Notes under the pieces: model-generated
The model's input: the letters and a program-made list of their open reading frames with translations, nothing else
Databases searched by the model: none
Told to the model about the DNA's origin: nothing
Origin: AV40 sp035473775
GTDB lineage: Bacteria; Verrucomicrobiota; Verrucomicrobiia; Chthoniobacterales; UBA10450
Direction of reading: 5' to 3'
Length of the DNA: 64,000 nucleotides
NCBI GenBank assembly: GCA_035473775.1
Contig: DATINV010000099.1
Coordinates: 1-64,000, forward strand
In this document: in pieces, positions 60,038-64,000 of the stretch
Layout: every line of letters begins with the position of its first letter
Numbering within the stretch: the first letter of the stretch is position 1
Position numbers and translations under genes: made by a program

Positions 60038-62284
60038 TCATTGCCCCTGGCTTCCCGGATCGAAGTTCAAATCAAATCCAAATTTGGGAAAAGCCTTGAG
60101 GCTGAAAGTCAGCAGAATGCCGTATTCCTTTTTGTTTCCGGTGTTGTCTCGAACGACCGCGCCAACGGACGCCACCCAATTCGTTAGGTCGCGATAAATG
60201 GCGTAACGCTGTTCCTGGAAAATGCCGACGGTTCCTTCGTATTGCTCCTGAAATCCGAAGCCCCAGTTGTCACTGACCCGGTAATATCCTCCGACCACAA
60301 AGAGACTGCTATGCTGGAAAAACGGATTGTCGTTCAGGTAGCGATGGCCCGCGTTGATTTGCAGATTGGCCGCCGGTTGAACGGAAAGGGTTGTGTTGAC
60401 TTCAGTGAAACCGGAACTGAAGGCTGGAACCTGCGAATCAATCGAGAGCGAAGCCCAGGGCAACGGAGTGAAGCGCAGTTTGTTAAAAAAATTCGAGTAG
60501 GTGCGGCGGTCGTATGGATCGTCGAAGTTAACGTCGAAGAACGTGTCCAATTCCAGCCAGGTCACGGTGACGTCATCACGTCGCGTTTCCAAGCGATTGC
60601 GAATTCCATTGCGCCAGATCGTCCAGCTCGCAATCGAGTCGATCGTGGTAAACTGCGGGAAATCGATTGGACGTAACTGCGTCGACGGCTCAAACCGATC
60701 AAACTGCAAAATCGAAGAAGGGTCGAGTCCGTCTTCATGGACATATGAGAAATCCGAATACGGTTGGATGACATGAAGCAATCCATCCAACCCGAGGGTG
60801 CGGTTCGCGACGTCGTCCCAGGCGCGAGACAACTTGAAGGAGGCTTCGACGCCGGCGTCGTAAACGGTCCGCACTCCACTGCCGGCATCAATGATCGGAT
60901 TTGCCGGGGTCGGGTCTTGAGGAATAAAATTTGGAATCAACGGATCCTGGCTGGTCGGAAATAAGGTGTTCCCGAGGTCGCGAGTCTTATCATAGTAGGT
61001 CGCCCGGAAGCCCGCGCGCGGCACCACGGACAGCCAGCCAAAGTAGGTGTTCGGATAAAGTAGCTGGTGAAACGTGTCGACTCGGGTCGCCCCGTAATCT
61101 TCAAAGCCGGAACCCTCCGCAAAACTGCGATGTAATTCGCCGAAGCTGCTCTCGCCTTCGTAATAAATCGGACCGCCGAATAAAGCATGACGTTTGATAT
61201 CGAGCACGACTTCTGGCAGACGCTCGGTTTGTTCGAAGAAATCGTTAGCTTGAAACCGCGCGGTAGCGGTAATCGTGTAGAACGGATCGGTTTTGGCCAA
61301 GGCGATGACGTTGTCGGGGTTGGGATCAATTCGAAATTCGCTTTGATAGAAGTCCTGCATCAAGAACGCGTCACTTAATTTGGTCACATTGACGATCCCG
61401 TAGATATCTTTAGTGACCTGCGTCGTGTCCTGCACAGTCACCCGGTAGCGATTAGGGTCGAGCAGGGGGCGCTTGATTGCGGTCGGATTGATGTCCGGAT
61501 TTTGGTCATCGGCGTAGTAAGTTTTGAGTTTGAGATTGCTGGACTTGTCCTTCCCGTAGTCAACGTCCGAATCGAAACCAATCGCGACCCCGCGACGTCC
61601 GCGATAATCCAGCCGAAGCCGTCCCTTAATGTCATCCGTGATCGGAAAGGTAACTTGAGTGAGGAGCGAAGGTCCCCAGGAACTCAAATCGGCGGGCGCG
61701 ATCGAAAAACTAAATGCATCATTGAGGGACTGATAAAGGTATGGCCACCAAAAGACCGGAACTTTGCCGATGTAAAAGGTCACGTTTTGAAACACGACGT
61801 GGTCGTTTTCATAAACACGGACCGTTCGCGCATGGAGGTGAAAATCCGGTCGCGGAGAATCGTCCGTCGTAAAAGTCGCGTCCTGCACGTGATAGACGTT
61901 GGCCGAACTTTCGTTGACGTTCTGCCCGCTGAGAAAATACGGGTGATATTCCGTTCGCACGTCGCTGGTGCGGATTTGTTTGGTGTCGACGTTATAAATA
62001 CCTTCGTCGGCGACGTAGAGACTTACATCGCGATAAATTCGGACATTTCCCCGGACTAATACTTCGTGGGTGCGGGAGTTATATTGAGCAAAGTCGCCAT
62101 AAATATCGGTATCGCCAATGTGGATCGCGACGTTGTCCCGGGCGGTGGCGACCCCGTTATCGTAAGTCGTTTCGCCGCTGGAAGTAATCTCAACCGGGTC
62201 GTGTTGGGACGTACTGTTATTCGCCGCTCTTGCCAAGCCGGCCGCCCAAAACAAAAAAAAGACCCCCCAGACCAGCATTCGCAT
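60038..62284 (-). CDS. lptD: LPS-assembly protein LptD (OstA/Imp-like)
   Basis: Outer-membrane translocon that inserts lipopolysaccharide in the outer leaflet. 748 residues from the ATG at 62284, which gives a clear signal peptide ending GLARA; the frame open to 62686 overlaps the ketosynthase gene and is not used. The N-terminal OstA/LptA-like domain (about 30-140) has repeated strand pairs such as GDTDIYGDFAQYNSRTHEVL and the middle has FQNVTFYIGKVPVFWWPYLY, typical of LptD; the rest is a large beta barrel. No conserved Cys pattern is seen. Last gene of the minus-strand series at the window's right end. Confidence 0.88.
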   Translation of the reverse strand: MRMLVWGVFFLFWAAGLARAANNSTSQHDPVEITSSGETTYDNGVATARDNVAIHIGDTDIYGDFAQYNSRTHEVLVRGNVRIYRDVSLYVADEGIYNVDTKQIRTSDVRTEYHPYFLSGQNVNESSANVYHVQDATFTTDDSPRPDFHLHARTVRVYENDHVVFQNVTFYIGKVPVFWWPYLYQSLNDAFSFSIAPADLSSWGPSLLTQVTFPITDDIKGRLRLDYRGRRGVAIGFDSDVDYGKDKSSNLKLKTYYADDQNPDINPTAIKRPLLDPNRYRVTVQDTTQVTKDIYGIVNVTKLSDAFLMQDFYQSEFRIDPNPDNVIALAKTDPFYTITATARFQANDFFEQTERLPEVVLDIKRHALFGGPIYYEGESSFGELHRSFAEGSGFEDYGATRVDTFHQLLYPNTYFGWLSVVPRAGFRATYYDKTRDLGNTLFPTSQDPLIPNFIPQDPTPANPIIDAGSGVRTVYDAGVEASFKLSRAWDDVANRTLGLDGLLHVIQPYSDFSYVHEDGLDPSSILQFDRFEPSTQLRPIDFPQFTTIDSIASWTIWRNGIRNRLETRRDDVTVTWLELDTFFDVNFDDPYDRRTYSNFFNKLRFTPLPWASLSIDSQVPAFSSGFTEVNTTLSVQPAANLQINAGHRYLNDNPFFQHSSLFVVGGYYRVSDNWGFGFQEQYEGTVGIFQEQRYAIYRDLTNWVASVGAVVRDNTGNKKEYGILLTFSLKAFPKFGFDLNFDPGSQGQ

Positions 62285-62352
62285 GGCGGACGCCGAACGT
62301 ACTGTGTTGGCCCCCTCGTTGCAAAGGCAAAAGGAGGTAGGGCGCGGCCTGT

Positions 62353-63471
62353 TTAAGTCGATAATCGCAGCCCCGCCGCTTGCTGGTTTAGGCCGCACGC
62401 TAAAACGATCGCACTCGAGCCACTCCTGCTTGCTGTCTCGGACAACCGAAGCCCTGCGTCCGTGGAGCCATGTGCCATTGGAGGAAGTTGTCCTTTTACC
62501 AGAGCTTGGCCGGCGATAATCACCTGCCAAAGGGCACTGGCTCCCACACTTTCGCCGATCGCCGGTTTGGGAGTGTAAACGGGCGAATGCGGCATCTGTT
62601 TCTTGATCGCATCCCGCTCCGCTAGATCGACGAAAGTGCCGTTCGCACTGGCGACGATACAACCGTTTTGGTCGCGAAGGTCCCATAGAATCCGTTCAAC
62701 TACCTCACCCGCGTTTCGTTGATGCGCGAAATTTCCACCGGCATTTATTGCGTCGACTTGGAGGGCTCCTTCGCGACCAAGTAACACAGCGCCCGCGCCT
62801 TCGCTCAGGATTGTGCCGTGCGGCCGATCCAAAAAAACTTCAATCGGCGGTGATGATCTGGTCAACCGCCATTTGCTATACGCATCGCAAAGTACCCAGT
62901 CCGCTTCTTCGGCGGCGACGACCAGACAGTAATCAACAGCGTTCGTTTCTAGAAGATCGCTCGCCATTTTGATTCCGAGGATTCCAACCGCTCCGTCGCC
63001 GACAATTGTATAACTCGCACCCTCAACTCCGAGAATTGCGGCGAGGTGGCTGGCCGGAGCGTTAAATACCGTCTCGGGAAAAAGGAGAGGACTGGCGGAC
63101 TGCGCGCCAGATTCGACAATGCCATGATAAAACCGTTTCGTGTAAATCACGCCGCCGTTCGAAACTGCGAAGATCAGCGCGAGTTTCGCCACGTCGATCT
63201 TAAGGCCCATCGACGTCGCCTCCGCGATCGCGTCGAGTCCAGCTGCCGCCGCGAAGCGTGAAATCGCGCTGGCTCGGCGGAGTCTCGAATGAGGCGGCAG
63301 ATTGCGCACCGCTTCGGCCGGAACCAAAAACGCCTGGTACGTTTCGTTGCCTTCGTCGCGAGAAATTGTTTGCGCTGGCGATTCATCTCCGTGCAGCAAA
63401 CGGTTCCAAACTTTGTCAACGCCACGTCCGAGCGGCGTGATCCAGCCCATCCCCGAGATGCGAGAGCTCAT
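62353..63471 (-). CDS. Ketosynthase-like protein lacking the catalytic triad (chain-length-factor-like)
   Basis: 372 residues with a thiolase-fold ketosynthase layout (N-terminal ISGMGWITPLG, C-terminal glycine-rich SSAIVLACG). All three catalytic residues of FabF-type enzymes are replaced: the active-site Cys of TACASG is Gly160 (TIVGDGAVG), the first His of NAHGT is Asn277 (SANGT) and the second His of KSMIGH is Glu307 (KPAIGES), while Lys302 is kept. This pattern is that of KSbeta/chain-length-factor subunits. The ATG overlaps the stop of the adjacent active-type KS gene by four bases (ATGA), as in type II PKS KSalpha/KSbeta pairs. Could instead be a degenerate lone paralogue. Confidence 0.85.
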   Translation of the reverse strand: MSSRISGMGWITPLGRGVDKVWNRLLHGDESPAQTISRDEGNETYQAFLVPAEAVRNLPPHSRLRRASAISRFAAAAGLDAIAEATSMGLKIDVAKLALIFAVSNGGVIYTKRFYHGIVESGAQSASPLLFPETVFNAPASHLAAILGVEGASYTIVGDGAVGILGIKMASDLLETNAVDYCLVVAAEEADWVLCDAYSKWRLTRSSPPIEVFLDRPHGTILSEGAGAVLLGREGALQVDAINAGGNFAHQRNAGEVVERILWDLRDQNGCIVASANGTFVDLAERDAIKKQMPHSPVYTPKPAIGESVGASALWQVIIAGQALVKGQLPPMAHGSTDAGLRLSETASRSGSSAIVLACGLNQQAAGLRLST

Positions 63472-64000
63472 GCCGCCACTTTCCGGATCAGAACCGATGC
63501 ATTCGTGCCGCCAAACCCAAACGAATTGGAAAGAACGATGTCGATCTTCGCGTCGCGCGATTCGTTGGCGACGATATTGAGAACCAGGCCGGGATCCGAC
63601 GCGCGAAAATTAATGTTCGGCGGCAAGAATTGCGATTGCAGCGCAAGCAAACAAACGACCGCTTCGATCGCCCCGGCCGCGCCTAGAGAATGACCAATCA
63701 TACTCTTGGTCGAACTGACCGGAACGTTTCCGAACAATTCTGAAATCGCCTTGCCCTCGGCCGCATCATTGAATGGCGTCGCGGTTCCATGGGCGTTGAT
63801 GTAGTCCACTTTGTCTGGCGAGCAGTTAGCGCTTTGCAGCGCCAGTTCCATTGCGCGTCTTGGTCCGCTTCCGGATGGGTCGGGCTGCGTCAGATGATGA
63901 TTATCGGTCGAAATTCCGTAGCCGAGGATTTCACCGATGATCTTCGCGCCTCGTTCCTTTGCGCTTTCCAAATTTTCCAGTGCCAGCACGGCTGCGCCTT
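63468..64000 (-). CDS. Beta-ketoacyl-ACP synthase (3' part; continues past window)
   Basis: The frame runs to the right edge without a start, so only the C-terminal part of about 177 residues is present. It has the intact catalytic histidines: NAHGTATPFNDAAEGKAI and KSMIGHSLGAAGAIEAV, and the terminal GFGGTNASVLIRK. The active-site Cys region is outside the window. It resembles FabF-type elongating ketosynthases or KSalpha. Its stop overlaps the ATG of the degenerate partner, so the two are translationally coupled. Primary-metabolism FabF cannot be excluded without the missing half and the genes beyond. Confidence 0.9.
   Translation of the reverse strand, partial: GAAVLALENLESAKERGAKIIGEILGYGISTDNHHLTQPDPSGSGPRRAMELALQSANCSPDKVDYINAHGTATPFNDAAEGKAISELFGNVPVSSTKSMIGHSLGAAGAIEAVVCLLALQSQFLPPNINFRASDPGLVLNIVANESRDAKIDIVLSNSFGFGGTNASVLIRKVAA

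Noticed and set aside
62285..62686. N-terminal extension of lptD
   Set aside because: It overlaps the ketosynthase-like gene on the same strand and precedes the real signal peptide.
1..64000. tRNA, rRNA, riboswitches, insertion sequences, prophage
   Set aside because: No cloverleaf, rRNA-like or transposase/integrase sequence was seen in either strand; gaps are short and mostly accounted for by terminators, leaders or repeats.

Overview
The window reads as a chromosomal segment of a Gram-negative bacterium with moderately high GC. It carries an LptD-type outer-membrane assembly protein, a large TonB-dependent receptor, an L,D-transpeptidase and many polyprenol-type glycosyltransferases. Codon style, frequent GTG/TTG starts, large TPR/membrane glycosyltransferase families and the short palindromic repeats suggest Verrucomicrobiota, probably a Chthoniobacterales / Udaeobacter-like soil lineage. 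That placement is inference from gene content; no rRNA gene is present to confirm it. I found 49 protein genes (two cut by the window edges), no tRNA or rRNA, no CRISPR array, no insertion sequence and no gene-free stretch over 300 bases.

Layout. 1-5,970: a truncated processive GT2 synthase, an L,D-transpeptidase, ribosomal protein S20, a sulfatase next to a sulfotransferase, an unrecognised protein and a DUF6580-type membrane protein. 5,970-9,290: a compact pyruvate dehydrogenase operon (E1alpha, E1beta, E2; no E3 here). 9,290-15,150: mostly housekeeping and small genes (two tandem YkvA-like proteins, a dGTPase-like HD protein, a Lon-N-domain protein, type I dehydroquinase, riboflavin synthase) plus an undecaprenyl-phosphate sugar-1-phosphate transferase.

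15,250-45,600 is the distinctive part. Four membrane proteins resembling TMTC-type O-glycosyltransferases, each fused to C-terminal TPRs, surround a 1,083-residue TonB-dependent receptor and a 1,072-residue fused MFS/spermidine-synthase-like protein. They are followed by a sugar-nucleotide epimerase/dehydratase-like protein, two dolichol-phosphate-mannose-synthase-like GT2 enzymes, seven multipass GT-C-like proteins and a methyltransferase. The simplest reading is that the GT2 enzymes charge a polyprenyl phosphate with sugars and the GT-C/TMTC-like proteins transfer them to glycans or proteins on the periplasmic side.

45,670-64,000: a secreted transglutaminase-like protein and a secreted discoidin-like protein, an alkaline-phosphatase-fold protein that has lost its catalytic residues, GpmI, a PD-(D/E)XK-like protein, HemB, CoaX, a 1,124-residue TPR/membrane/beta-repeat protein, an M29 aminopeptidase, RsmB, UDP-glucose dehydrogenase, LptD, and at the right edge a translationally coupled ketosynthase pair whose second member lacks the catalytic triad, as in chain-length-factor partners of type II polyketide or aryl-polyene synthases. 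A family of short palindromic repeats occurs at least four times, three of them in frame inside genes.
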